Positions 18,474 to 27,915 of a DNA stretch of 64,000 bases are shown piece after piece (the stretch's first letter is position 1; each line of letters opens with the position of its first letter). The position numbers and the translations under genes were made by a program. The notes under the pieces are model-generated. The model worked only from the letters and a program-made list of their open reading frames with translations, was not told the DNA's origin and searched no databases. Origin of the DNA: DASQEH01 sp963765725 (lineage in GTDB: Bacteria; Actinomycetota; Actinomycetes; Propionibacteriales; Nocardioidaceae); NCBI GenBank assembly GCA_963765725.1, contig CAVXXI010000003.1, positions 558,001 through 622,000 of the forward strand, in the 5' to 3' direction.

Positions 18474-19379
18474 TCACTCGTGGCTCTGCAGGAATTCGCC
18501 AACGACGGAGAGGAAGCGGTCTTCCTCCTCGACGTGGGGCATGTGGCTGGACTCGGCGAAGATCTCCCACCGCACGTCGGGGATGCCGTCCATGAAGGGT
18601 TGCATCGTGGCAGGCGTCGCCTCGTCATGGGCGCCGGACACCAGCAGGGTCGGAGCGGTGATGCTCGAGACGCGGTCGACGACGGTCCAGTCGCGCAGGG
18701 TCCCGATGACGTGGAACTCGCTCGGTCCGTTCATCGTGTGGTACACGGTGGGGTCCTTGGCGATGTTGTCGAAGCTCTCGGTGACCTCAGCCGGGTTCGG
18801 GACGATCCGGCAGACGTGCCTGTCGTAGAAGGACTTCTCGGCCTCGGCGTACTCGTCGCTGTCGGTGGTGCCCGACTCTTCGTGTCGCAGCAGGACCTTC
18901 TGCACCTCCGGGGGCAAGTCGTCCCGGAGCCGGTTGGCCTCCGAGACCCACAGCTCCATCGATGCCGGCGAGTCGGCGATCACCAGGCTACGAAGACCGG
19001 ACGGTTGCCGGATGGCGTGCTCGGCGCCCAGCATCCCACCCCACGACTGACCGATGACGAAGTAGTCGTCGCGGATACCCAGCCGACTCAGCAGGTTGTC
19101 GAGCTCGTCGAGGAAGAGGTCGACGGTCCAGAAGTCCGGGCCCTTCTCGGGCAGGTGCGTCGAAAGACCGGCACCGAGCTGGTCGTAGTGGATCACCGGC
19201 CAGCCCTGCTCGACGAGCCGTGCCATCCGCAAGGTGTAGTTGTGCGTGGCACCGGGACCCCCGTGCAGCACCACGACGGGAGTCTTGGTCGAGCCGGCGA
19301 GGTCGCCGGTGACCCGGTACCAGGTCTGCCAGTCGCGGAAGTCCAGCATGCCGGTGCTGGTTGCCTCAGGAATTGCCAC
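18474..19379 (-). CDS. pip: proline iminopeptidase-family alpha/beta hydrolase
   Basis: A roughly 301-aa hydrolase that should release N-terminal proline (or a related residue) from small peptides. The oxyanion-hole segment VVLHGGPGATHN, nucleophile elbow GQSWGGMLG (Ser), the acid in LLVSGAHDEATP and the C-terminal His in ESSHMPH are all present, and DQLGAGLS matches the family. GTG 19379 is chosen over longer starts because GCAGGAG sits correctly upstream. Being first in the dpp operon, it probably degrades the peptides that the transporter imports. Confidence 0.85.
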   Translation of the reverse strand: MAIPEATSTGMLDFRDWQTWYRVTGDLAGSTKTPVVVLHGGPGATHNYTLRMARLVEQGWPVIHYDQLGAGLSTHLPEKGPDFWTVDLFLDELDNLLSRLGIRDDYFVIGQSWGGMLGAEHAIRQPSGLRSLVIADSPASMELWVSEANRLRDDLPPEVQKVLLRHEESGTTDSDEYAEAEKSFYDRHVCRIVPNPAEVTESFDNIAKDPTVYHTMNGPSEFHVIGTLRDWTVVDRVSSITAPTLLVSGAHDEATPATMQPFMDGIPDVRWEIFAESSHMPHVEEEDRFLSVVGEFLQSHE

Positions 19380-19554
19380 GGTGCTCCTGCCGACGTCGAC
19401 CCGATGCCGGCGCGAAAGTCTCCGGCGCGGCGCGACGGCTAGCCTCGTACACAAATGGTCTCGGGGGCAAGCCTTTCCACATAACGTTTTCACCTGTACC
19501 TTGCGGTTTCACAAACGGTGCTGGTGACCGCGCCGCACGGTGCAAGGGGACGGC

Positions 19555-20382
19555 ATGTCGACGCAGACTCGTTGGGGGGACGTCAGGCGTCTCGAGGAGC
19601 GGGCGCGTGAGGTGCCGGCGACTGGAACCCTCTCGCGTCCGCTGGAGATGTCGACCGCCGTCGACGAGGTGGCTGACCGCCTGCTGACCGCGATCGCCCT
19701 CGGCGAGTTCGTACCGGGTGAGCGACTCCCGGTCGAGCGGGCGCTTGTCTCCATGCTCGGCGTCAGCCGGTCCACCGTCCATGCGGCCGTGGGCCGGTTG
19801 CGTTCCGCGGGGGTGGTGGAGGTACGCAGGGGCCGCGCCGGTGGTGCCTTCGTACGCAACGACTGGTCCGGACGATCCGCCGACGCCGTCGCGCGCACTC
19901 TCGGGGCGCGATGGTCGCACCTGGAGGAGCTCTTCGACCTGCGCGGGCTCGTGGAGGGAATGGTCGCTCGTACCGCAGCCGAGCGGCGTACCGACCACGA
20001 CATCGAGGCGCTGCACCGGGCCCTCGAGCGGTTCGCCCGGGCGGTGACGCCGCAGGACGAGCACGTCGCCGACACGGCCATCCACGACGCGGTGACGGCC
20101 GCCACCGGCAACAAGGAGGTCGCGGTCCTCTCGCGGAGGCTGCTCGCGACCATCACCGCCGGGATCCCGATCGAGCCGTACAGCCGGGACGTGTTCGACC
20201 GTGCCCTCGCTGAGCACCAGGCACTCGTCGACGCGGTCGTCGAGGGCGACGTAGACCGAGCGGGTCGGGTCGCGGAGAGCCATTTCGCCATGACGCAGCG
20301 CACCATGCGAGGGGTGCTCCAGCGTGGCGTGGCCACCGAGGAGCCGCTGGACCACGGGCTCGGTCACCCGCTGCCGACCTGA
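19555..20382 (+). CDS. FadR-subfamily GntR transcriptional regulator
   Basis: A roughly 275-aa repressor-type protein. A winged helix-turn-helix at about residues 30-95 (GEFVPGERLPVERALVSMLG, VSRSTVHAAVGRLRSAGVVE) precedes an all-helical FCD ligand domain with metal-binding-type residues (HDAVTAATGN, EHQALVDAVVEGD). ATG 19555 is preferred because AAGGGG lies 5-6 bases upstream; a GTG 15 bases earlier is in frame. It is divergent from the pip-dpp operon across about 175 bases, so it most likely controls that operon. The effector is unknown. Confidence 0.85.
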   Translation: MSTQTRWGDVRRLEERAREVPATGTLSRPLEMSTAVDEVADRLLTAIALGEFVPGERLPVERALVSMLGVSRSTVHAAVGRLRSAGVVEVRRGRAGGAFVRNDWSGRSADAVARTLGARWSHLEELFDLRGLVEGMVARTAAERRTDHDIEALHRALERFARAVTPQDEHVADTAIHDAVTAATGNKEVAVLSRRLLATITAGIPIEPYSRDVFDRALAEHQALVDAVVEGDVDRAGRVAESHFAMTQRTMRGVLQRGVATEEPLDHGLGHPLPT

Positions 20383-20508
20383 CTCCCAAAACGCTGGAGC
20401 GACCGCTCTCACACGGAAGTCTCGGCCCTTTTGGCGGGGCTCGATCAGGCTGTGGACACCCGGTCCTGCGGGCGGTGGACTGTCGGTGGTCGGGGCTAGT
20501 TTGCCGGT

Positions 20509-21488
20509 ATGCGGGTGAATGGCGAGGTTTTGCTCGGGCGGTCGGAGAGCACCGAGACTTCGCCCCGCGCGCCCGCTGGTGCAGGTGTCTGCGACGCGTC
20601 GGTGGCCGAGCTGGACGCGGTGGTGAGGTTGCTGGGTCGGCTGGACCGCGACTGTACCGACTGTTTGCGCGTCGACCGGATCGCGGCGTTGGAGCGGTTG
20701 CAGGCGGCGGCGTTCGCGGCGCAGGCCGTGGAGATGGCCCGGTTCGCGGACTCGCAGGAGGCCGCGCAGCGGCGGGCGGGGGTGCCGCCGCGCCGAGTCG
20801 GGGTGGGGGTCGCGGAGCAGGTGGCGTTGGCCGGCAAGGTGTCACCGGTGACCGGTGACCGGTGCCCGCCGGGTCGGGCTGGCCCGAGCGCTCGTCGGTG
20901 AACTGCCGCATACGTACGGCTCGCTGGTGGGCGGCCAGATCAGTGCTTGGACGGCCACGATCGTGGCCCGCGAAACCGACGCGGAGACGCCGGCCGACCG
21001 GGCGGTGGTGGACGAACGGCTCGCGGGGAGGCTGGCGGCGTTGAGTCCGCGGCAGGCGGAGGCGGCGGCGCGGCGGGCCGCGATCGGTGTGGATCCGGCC
21101 TCGGCGCTACGCAGGGGCCGGACCGCGCGTACCGACCGGCGGGTGTCGATCCGGCCCGCCCCGGACACCATGGCGCTCGTGTCCGGGTGCGTGCCGGTCG
21201 TGCAGGGCGTCGCCGCCTGGGCCGCCCTGGACCGCGACGCCCGGGCCCGCCGCGCTGCCGGGGACCCCAGAAGCCGCGGGCCAGCTCCGGGCCGACACGT
21301 TCATCGAACGCCTCACCGGACAAGCCACCGCCACCGCGGTCCCGGTCGAGATCGGCCTCACCGTCCCCATCGACGCTCTCCTCGGGGCCGGCGACACCCC
21401 CGCGACGCTGCCCGGGTACGGACCCCTCCCCGCCGCGTTCGCCCGCGACCTCGCCGGCGTAGGTCCGGAAGAGGGACGCGTCCTCTGA
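20509..21488 (+). pseudogene. decayed DUF222 (13E12-type) gene without its HNH end
   Basis: The DUF222 domain of HNH-endonuclease-like proteins is readable in three frames. Frame 1 runs from ATG 20509 (ASVAELDAVVRLLGRLDRDC) to LAGKVSPVTG. A sevenfold ACCGGTG unit present three times at 20844-20864 then shifts the frame; removing one copy restores VTGARRVGLARALVGELPH. A second extra base at 21269 shifts it again at GDPEAAGQLRADTF. The last frame stops after DLAGVGPEEGRVL, where relatives continue into an HNH nuclease domain. The gene is therefore truncated as well as frameshifted. These are multicopy, possibly mobile, genes of unknown role in actinobacteria. Confidence 0.7.
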
Positions 21489-21646
21489 CGATGCTGCCCC
21501 CCACCGGGCACACGTATCAGTCCCAAGCACCGCCCGCCCACGACTGACGCATTCGGCTCAGCGTGGTGTGTCGGGTCGCCCAGACGCCCGCGTCTCAGGG
21601 ACGACGGTCCCCGCGTATTCATGCACCAGCGATGGGGATCACGGGC

Positions 21647-22618
21647 TCACCAGGCGTAGTGCTCGGGGGCCGTCCGGTAGCCGGGGAAGATCTCGTCGAG
21701 CCGTGCCAGCACCTTGTCGTCCAACGTCACGTCGAGGGCGCGGATTGCCGCGTCGAGCTGTTCCTGCGTGCGAGGTCCCACGATCGGCGCGGTGACTGCC
21801 GGCTGGTGCAGCAGCCACGCCAGCGCCACGTCGCCGGGCTCATGACCTAGGTCGGCGGCGAGCTCCTCGTACGCCTCGATCCGGGAGCGGTTGCTCTCGA
21901 CGTACTCGGCGGCGCGCCCCTCGATCCGTCGCCTTCCCTCGCGCTCCTTGCGCAGCACCCCGCCGAGAAGGCCCCCGTGCAGCGGTGACCACGGGATGAT
22001 CCCGAGCCCGTAGTGCTGCGCGGCCGGTATCACCTCGAGCTCGATCTCGCGGGTGGCCAGGTTGTAGATCGACTGCTCGCTGGTGAGCCCGACGAGGTGG
22101 CGTTCGGCGGCCGCTGCCTGCGCCTGGCCGATATGCCAGCCGGCGAAGTTGCTGCTGCCCACGTACAGGATCTTGCCCTGAGCGATCGCGACCTCGATCG
22201 CCTGCCAGATCTCGTCCCAAGGCGTCTCGCGGTCGACATGGTGGAACTGGTAGAGGTCGATGTAATCGGTCTGCAGCCGGGTCAGGCTCGCGTCGAGCGC
22301 TCGGCGGATGTTGAGCGCGGAGAGCTTGCCCTCGTTCGGCCACTCGCCCATCTGACCGTAGAGCTTGGTTGCGATGACGGTGCGCTCTCGACGTCCACCG
22401 CCTTGGGCGAACCAGCGCCCGACGATCTGCTCGGTGGCGCCGATGCCGATCTCGCGGCCGTACCGGTTGGCCGTGTCGAAGAAGTTGATCCCGTACTCGT
22501 GCGCCGAGTCCATGATCGCGTGGGAGTCGGCCTCGCTCGTGAGTGGGCCGAAGTTCATCGTGCCGAGGCAGAGCCTGGAGACGGTCAGGCCGGAGCGGCC
22601 GAGGTGTGTGAAGTCCAT
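21647..22618 (-). CDS. aldo/keto reductase
   Basis: A 323-aa NADPH-dependent oxidoreductase of the AKR fold. It shows the N-terminal MDFTHLGRSGLTVSRLCLG, the catalytic Asp/Tyr segment NFFDTANRYG, the Lys in VIATKLYG, the His in YQFHHVD and a C-terminal cofactor segment (APIVGPRTQEQLDAA). It resembles the bacterial YhdN/Tas-like branch with broad carbonyl substrates. ATG 22618 gives the standard N-terminus. No pathway partner is adjacent. Confidence 0.88.
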   Translation of the reverse strand: MDFTHLGRSGLTVSRLCLGTMNFGPLTSEADSHAIMDSAHEYGINFFDTANRYGREIGIGATEQIVGRWFAQGGGRRERTVIATKLYGQMGEWPNEGKLSALNIRRALDASLTRLQTDYIDLYQFHHVDRETPWDEIWQAIEVAIAQGKILYVGSSNFAGWHIGQAQAAAAERHLVGLTSEQSIYNLATREIELEVIPAAQHYGLGIIPWSPLHGGLLGGVLRKEREGRRRIEGRAAEYVESNRSRIEAYEELAADLGHEPGDVALAWLLHQPAVTAPIVGPRTQEQLDAAIRALDVTLDDKVLARLDEIFPGYRTAPEHYAW

Positions 22619-22673
22619 GGCACTAGCCTGCCCCGGCAGCGGCGTAGCCGCACCCGGGGTGGAGGCGCCGGGG

Positions 22674-24122
22674 TCACCGCGGCTCGCCTTTTGTGAGCAG
22701 CTCGACGAGATCAGGTCGACCGAGGTGATGAGCCCAGTCGAGCGGGGTGCCCTGGAAGCGCCGGTCACGCACGCTGCGGTCGGCGCCGAGGGCGAGCAGC
22801 CGCCGTGCCAGCTCGGCGTTGTCGCGCTCGACCGCGGTGTGCAGGGCCGTCTGCCACTTCTGTTCGAGAGGCAGGTCGCTGCGCCCGAGGGCGTTGACGT
22901 CGAAACCCGCCTCAACGAGGAGCTCCACGGCGTCGACCCGTTCCTGGCCCGCTGCCCAGACCACGAGGGCAGGGCGCGACCGTCTGGCAGCGGCTATGAC
23001 GCCTTGGTCCGCGGACGAGACTTCTGGCGCGTCACCGGCCAGTGCTGCAGCGATGAACTGATCGACCGGGCCGAGTGCTGGGGCGGCTGCCCCGTACTCG
23101 AGCAACTCACCAGCGAGCGCTCGATGGCCGTTGCGCACCGCCACTTCAACCGGAGTGTCGCCGTGAGGGAGCGGGTTTACGACGTCGACACCGCGCTCGG
23201 CCAGAAGGCGAACGCGCGCGCGCTGGTCGTGTACGAGCGCCCACTCGAGCAGTCCACGCAGTGACGTCATCGGGTCGGGGACGAGGTCTGGAAGCCGGCG
23301 ACGCCACGGACCGCCGTCTCCTTCGCCTAGCCCGAACTCGAACAGCACCTCCAGGAAGTCGTCGGCCGGACCGAACATCCGGTTGTACAGCGTCTGCCCG
23401 TCGTTGGGATCAGCACCGCGTTGGAGGAGCATCCTGGCGAGCTCCGACGAGTGCTGATGCGGTGGCTGGTCCTCTCCGGTGCCGCCGAAGACGCCCGTCA
23501 GCACAGTGAACGGTGTGGGCATGCCTGCGAAGAACCGCCCGTCGTTCGGGTCGGCGCCGGCATCGAGAAGCAGATGCATGGTCGAGACCGCGGCATCACG
23601 CGGCGCGTCGACCCGGGCGTAGGCGGCGTACATGAGCGGCGACCAGCGGTATGGTCCGCTCGGTCGCCAGGAGGCCGTTGCATCTCGCGACAGGTGGCGG
23701 CGCACCTCCTCGACGTCGGCGCACGCGGCCGCCGCACCGAGACTCTCCGACGTCACGTGGGGGTGCTCCGCGCGGATGGTTGCGGCCCGCCTGCGTCGCT
23801 CGATGGAGTCGCTCTCGAAGTTGAGGCAAGCGAGCCTCAGGAAGGCGTCTGCGGGCTCGTCGATGTCCGACGTGTCGGAGTACACCCACGTCCGCGCGCC
23901 AATCGCCTCGACGTGGCGACGCAGCCTTGCCCAGCTGGCGAAGCCGTACCGCCGCGCGATCACGGTCTGCGCCTGTGCCAGCAAGAAGGCCGGCACCGGC
24001 CGGTCAAGGCCCGCAACGGCGAGCGCCTTCGCCTCTCCGGAGCGGACCCCGCGCTGCAGCCGCCTGGCCTGCTTGCGGAGCTGTTCGAGGTTGGGTCGGT
24101 GCGGCAGGGACAGGGTCGCCAT
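22674..24122 (-). CDS. ankyrin-repeat protein
   Basis: A 482-aa protein with a distinctive N-terminal region (LEQLRKQARRLQRGVRSGE, then YGFASWARLRRHVEAI) and ankyrin units across the rest, such as TPVEVAVRNGHRALAGELLEYG, TALHTAVERDNAELARRLLALG and TPLDWAHHLGRPDLVELL. Ankyrin arrays mediate protein contacts. The N-terminal LRKQAKxLxR motif recurs in many actinobacterial stand-alone ankyrin proteins of unknown role. There is no signal peptide, so it is probably cytoplasmic. Confidence 0.8.
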   Translation of the reverse strand: MATLSLPHRPNLEQLRKQARRLQRGVRSGEAKALAVAGLDRPVPAFLLAQAQTVIARRYGFASWARLRRHVEAIGARTWVYSDTSDIDEPADAFLRLACLNFESDSIERRRRAATIRAEHPHVTSESLGAAAACADVEEVRRHLSRDATASWRPSGPYRWSPLMYAAYARVDAPRDAAVSTMHLLLDAGADPNDGRFFAGMPTPFTVLTGVFGGTGEDQPPHQHSSELARMLLQRGADPNDGQTLYNRMFGPADDFLEVLFEFGLGEGDGGPWRRRLPDLVPDPMTSLRGLLEWALVHDQRARVRLLAERGVDVVNPLPHGDTPVEVAVRNGHRALAGELLEYGAAAPALGPVDQFIAAALAGDAPEVSSADQGVIAAARRSRPALVVWAAGQERVDAVELLVEAGFDVNALGRSDLPLEQKWQTALHTAVERDNAELARRLLALGADRSVRDRRFQGTPLDWAHHLGRPDLVELLTKGEPR

Positions 24123-24325
24123 CGCGACCTCCTTTCGACATCCCGTGGTCCGCTTCCGGGACTGAAAGGAGGCAGCTCCGCCTGTGCGTCTCGCTTTCGA
24201 TCAGGTGGGCTCAGCCCTTACCGCGGACCCGGAGGCGTCCTGCTGCGCCCGCCACCAGGCTAGTACCTCGGTCCGACCCTGACCGTCAGCCCGAGGTGAC
24301 ATCCTCGCGCCCGACCGCGCCCGTC

Positions 24326-24466
24326 CCATTGCTGGCGGAGTCAGCCGATGCGGATCTGCTGGTGGTCGGCACCCGCGGCCGCGGCGGGTTCCGCGGGCTG
24401 GTGCTCGGCTCGGTCAGCCAGCACGTCGCCGCCAACGCCAAGTGTCCGGTGATCGTCGTTCGCTGA
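24326..24466 (+). pseudogene. C-terminal remnant of a universal stress protein
   Basis: About 45 codons encode a clean Usp end: LLAESADADLLVVGTRGRGG, then the nucleotide-binding loop FRGLVLGSVSQHVAA and CPVIVVR before a TGA. The upstream 200 bases show no Usp N-terminal sequence or suitable start, so this is a truncated gene. It sits in the 409-base gap between the ankyrin and GNAT genes; the rest of that gap, apart from this remnant, holds nothing I recognise. Confidence 0.6.
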
Positions 24467-24531
24467 GGTGTCGGTGCAGCCGAATGCGGCCCTGCCCGGG
24501 ACGCCCCGGTCGACCCGGTACGGTCCCGGGC

Positions 24532-24990
24532 ATGACGTCGAGCCAGTTCGTCCCCGGTGACTTCGATCCGCCGACCGCACTGGTCGGCGAACAGTTCCAC
24601 CTCGAACCGTTGGGGCCCCAGCACAACGAGGCCGACCATGCCGCCTGGATGGCGAGCATCGAGCACATCCGCTCGACGCCCGGCTTCACAGACAGCACCT
24701 GGCCACCGCCCGGCGGCATGACGCTCGAGGAGAACCTCTCCGACCTACGCCGCCACGCCGACGACTTCGCGCGCCGTGCCGGGTTCACCTTCACGGTCCT
24801 GGACCCGTCCGACAACGATGTCATCGGCTGTGTGTACATCTACCCAGCGGCCTCCGCGGAGTACGACGTCTCCGTGCACTCCTGGGTGCGGGCCGACCGA
24901 GCGAGCCTCGACGTGCCCCTCGCCGACGCCGTCGCATGCTGGCTTGCCACCGACTGGCCCTGGGAGCGGGTGGACCGTCGCGGTCGCTGA
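24532..24990 (+). CDS. GNAT-like N-acetyltransferase
   Basis: A 152-aa protein. VGEQFHLEPLGPQHNEADHA is a typical first strand and helix of GNAT enzymes; FTFTVLDPSDNDVIGCVYIY and YDVSVHSWVRADRAS form the central strands. The acetyl-CoA loop (Q/R-x-x-G-x-G/A) is not obvious and the protein is shorter than many homologues, so activity is uncertain. ATG 24532 gives the natural N-terminus. Confidence 0.65.
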   Translation: MTSSQFVPGDFDPPTALVGEQFHLEPLGPQHNEADHAAWMASIEHIRSTPGFTDSTWPPPGGMTLEENLSDLRRHADDFARRAGFTFTVLDPSDNDVIGCVYIYPAASAEYDVSVHSWVRADRASLDVPLADAVACWLATDWPWERVDRRGR

Positions 24991-25136
24991 GCCGCAACAA
25001 GGCGTGCTCGGCTGACGGAAGGCCACATCGTCTGGCATCGTCTCGGGAGGAGATGCAGCCTTGTCGTACTACACCATCACCGAGAGGTCAGCTGTAAGCG
25101 ATCGCGGAGCCTTGACCTGCGGCCTGGTCAGCGTGG

Positions 25137-25221
25137 CGGAGGATAGGGGATTCGAACCCCTGAGAGCTTTCACTCAACACGCTTTCCAAGCGTGCGCACT
25201 AGGCCACTATGCGAATCCTCC
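25137..25221 (-). tRNA. tRNA-Ser (anticodon GGA)
   Basis: The minus strand folds as a class II tRNA of about 85 nt. The acceptor GGAGGAT pairs with ATCCTCC, the anticodon stem-loop CGCTTGGAAAGCG has loop TTGGAAA with anticodon GGA, a long variable arm follows, and the T arm is AGGGGTTCGAATCCCCT. No CCA is encoded. A candidate -10 (TAGCCT) lies at 25229-25234. Confidence 0.95.
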
Positions 25222-25228
25222 GCCGCAG

Positions 25229-25234
25229 AGGCTA
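25229..25234 (-). promoter_or_regulatory. candidate -10 element for tRNA-Ser
   Basis: TAGCCT on the minus strand, 7 bases upstream of the mature tRNA. A weak TTCGGG lies 18 bases further upstream as a possible -35. Spacing and position suit a short-leader tRNA promoter. Confidence 0.4.
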
Positions 25235-25298
25235 TCGCCTCCGGCCGCCCCGCCCGAAATCGCAGCGACCACCCGCGTGACGGGGTCAGCCGGCTGCG

Positions 25299-25327
25299 TT
25301 GGCCACCTCGGAGGCGTCCCGTAGACT
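25299..25327 (+). promoter_or_regulatory. promoter of the SRP RNA gene
   Basis: -35 TTGGCC at 25299-25304, a 17-base spacer, and -10 TAGACT at 25322-25327. The expected start site, about 7 bases on, coincides with the 5' end of the SRP RNA near 25334. TAGACT recurs as the candidate -10 of tRNA-Pro. Confidence 0.65.
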
Positions 25328-25333
25328 CGGCGC

Positions 25334-25421
25334 AGCCCCTCGTGCGGCGGCATCTTGCCCAACTCCCCCAGGGCCGGAAGGCAGCAAGGGTAAGCGAGCT
25401 CTGCCGGGTGCGCGAGGGGTC
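25334..25421 (+). ncRNA. ffs: small (4.5S-type) signal recognition particle RNA
   Basis: The conserved Ffh-binding core GGGCCGGAAGGCAGCAAGGG and the facing AAGCGAGCTCTGCC are present, and the ends pair (GCCCCTCG with CGAGGGGT). The length of about 88 nt suits the short bacterial SRP RNA. It lies directly before dnaX, the usual actinobacterial arrangement. It ends in TCTTTCT, which may act as the termination tract. Confidence 0.95.
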
Positions 25422-25472
25422 TTTCTCGTGGCACATGGGTGTCGCCGCTCGGCACTAAGGTCGTCCTCGTGG

Positions 25473-27435
25473 ATGCACCTCTCGGCTCTGTACCGCAGGT
25501 ACCGTCCCGACACCTTCGCGGACGTCATCGGGCAGGACCACGTCACTCTGCCGCTGTCGCACGCCCTCGACCACAACCGGGTCAACCACGCCTACCTCTT
25601 CTCCGGCCCGCGCGGCTGCGGCAAGACGACCAGCGCCCGCATCATGGCGCGGGCGCTCAACTGCGAGAAGGGCCCGACCTCGGTGCCCTGCGGCGAAATG
25701 CGAGTCGTGCGTCGAGCTCGCGCGCGGCGGGCCCGGGTCCATCGACGTCATCGAGATCGACGCGGCCTCGCATGGTGGCGTCGACGACGCCCGCGACCTG
25801 CGCGAACGCGCGTTCTTCACCCCGATGAAGGCGCGGTACAAGGTGTACATCATCGACGAGGCGCACATGGTCACGCCGCAGGGCTTCAACGCGCTGCTCA
25901 AGCTCGTCGAGGAGCCGCCGTCGCACCTGCGCTTCATCTTCGCCACCACCGAGCCCGAGAAGGTGATCGGCACCATCCGCTCGCGTACCCACCACTACCC
26001 GTTCCGGCTCGTGCCGCCCAAGCTGCTCGGCGACTACCTGCTCGACCTGTGCGGCCGCGAAGGGGTGACGATCGAGCCGACCGTCGTTCCCCTGATCGTC
26101 CGCGCCGGTGCCGGGTCGGTCCGTGACAGCCTCTCCGTGCTCGACCAGCTGATCGGAGGGTCCGGTCCCGACGGCGTCACCTACGCCCTTGCCACGGCGC
26201 TGCTCGGGTACACGCCCGACACCCTGCTCGACGAGACGGTCGACGCCCTCGCGGCCGACGACGGCGCCACGGTCTTCGGCGTGATCGAGAAGGTCGTCGA
26301 GACCGGCCAGGACCCGCGTAGGTTCGCCGAGGACCTGCTGCAACGCCTCAGAGACCTGGTCGTCGTGTCGGCCGTCCCCGGCGCAGCGAGCCGCGGGCTG
26401 ATCGAGCTCTCCGACGACAGCGCCGAGCGCTTGACGGGCCAGGCGGCGCGATTCGGCCGCGCCGACCTCACCAGGGCCGCTGACATCGTCAGCCAGGGCC
26501 TTACCGACATGCGGGGAGCCACCGCGCCCAGGCTCCTGCTCGAAATGATGTGCGCCCGCATCCTGCTGCCGGGCGTCGACGGCACCGTCGACGGGCTCGG
26601 CGCCCGGCTCGACCGGATCGAGCGGCGTCTCTCGGTGGTCGGCGACGCCAGGCCGGTCGGCATCGATGCCGACGGCTCGCGACCACCAGCCGACCCCGCG
26701 GCAGCAGTAGCTCCCGCTGCGCCGGCGCCGCGGCCTGTTCCGGCGTCGGAGATGCCCTCGTCAGGCGAGGCTCGCCGGGCTGGCCAACCGGCCGGACCGG
26801 CACCCACATCGGCAGCGCCCACCTCGGCCGTACCCACGTCGGCAACGCCCGCATCGACACCGGCTCCCGGTCAGCTGGGATTGGTGGATGTCCGGCAGCT
26901 GTGGCCGGGCGTCCTCGACCGGGTCAAGCAGATGCGGCGCTACGCCTGGATCCTGCTGAGCCAGAACGCGCACGTGAAGGACGTCGGCGGCGGTGTCATC
27001 ACGATCGGGCTCCTCAACGCCGGCGCTCGCGACAGCTTCACCCGCAGCGGCGCCGACGAGATCCTCCACCAGGCGCTCATCGACGAGCTCGGAGTCGACT
27101 GGCGGGTCGACGCCATCATCGACGGGGCGAGCGACGTCCGCTCGGCCGCGTCGGCGCAGGAGCCGCCGCTGACCGAGCCGCCACCCGCCGATGGGGAGGC
27201 GGAAGCCCGGGCGGCGGCCGCCGGCGCTGGAGTCCAGGCCGCGAAGGGTGCGATCCGGCCCACCCGCCCGAAACGGGCCGACCCCGAGCGCAAGGACGCG
27301 GAGCGGGCCGCACACGCTGCCGAGGTCGATGACGACGACGATGTGATCGACGACCCGTCGCTGGAGTCACACGAGCTGTTGTCGCGTGAGCTCGGAGCCC
27401 GGGTCATCGAGGACATCCGACACGATTCCGCATAG
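25473..27435 (+). CDS. dnaX: DNA polymerase III gamma/tau subunit, frameshifted in the sequence
   Basis: Clamp-loader ATPase. The first frame reads MHLSALYRRYRPDTFADVIG, Walker A GPRGCGKTTSARIMARALNC and the start of the zinc module, TSVPCGE. One extra A in the run at 25696-25698 then shifts the frame; without it the text continues CESCVELARGGPGSIDVIE and DAASHGGVDDARDL into YKVYIIDEAHMVTPQGFNAL (Walker B/sensor). Domain III and a Pro/Ala-rich linker lead to an acidic tail. Corrected length is about 653 aa. Because the break lies inside the essential ATPase domain, it must be a sequence error or the cell would not survive. Confidence 0.92.
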
Positions 27436-27465
27436 CTCGTCCACCGCCCAGCCGAGGAGGGTGCC

Positions 27466-27846
27466 ATGAACACCGAAGGAACGCCCGAGGTGCCGTCGCA
27501 GGCCCAGATGCCGGGACTGCCCGACATGCAGTCTCTGCTGGAGCAGGCGACCGCGATGCAGCAGCAGCTGCTGCAGGCCCAGCAGGAGCTGGGCGACGCG
27601 AGGGTGACAGGTACCGCCGGCGGCGGCGTGGTCACCGCGACCGTCTCGGGTACCGGCGAGCTGGTGTCGTTGGTGATCGACCCGTCGGTCTGCGATCCCG
27701 CGGAGGCCGAGACGCTCGCCGACCTCGTCGTCGCGGCAGTCCACGATGCGACGACGGGCGCCACCCGGCTGGCATCGGATCAGATGTCCGCGTTCACCGG
27801 GCCTTTCGGTGACGAGAGCGGACCAATCGGCAAACTAGGCTTCTAG
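27466..27846 (+). CDS. ybaB: YbaB/EbfC-family nucleoid-associated protein
   Basis: A 126-aa DNA-binding protein. It has the family pattern: a helical QSLLEQATAMQQQLLQAQQE segment, TGTAGGGVVTATVSGTGELV and DLVVAAVHDATTGA. An acidic, Phe-ending tail (GPIGKLGF) is extra. ATG 27466 has GAGGAGG upstream. The order dnaX-ybaB-recR is a classic bacterial cluster linked to replication and repair. Confidence 0.92.
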   Translation: MNTEGTPEVPSQAQMPGLPDMQSLLEQATAMQQQLLQAQQELGDARVTGTAGGGVVTATVSGTGELVSLVIDPSVCDPAEAETLADLVVAAVHDATTGATRLASDQMSAFTGPFGDESGPIGKLGF

Positions 27847-27915
27847 TCCGGGCCCGGCCCCGGCGCCGATCAGCCGCTCGTGCGGCTCGCGTGCGAGTCG
27901 TCTGGAGGAGCAGCG

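Noticed and set aside
25690..25840. Programmed ribosomal frameshift in dnaX
   Set aside because: The break lies in the ATPase domain rather than after it, has no slippery heptamer or stem-loop, and would destroy both gamma and tau. An extra A in a short run is simpler.
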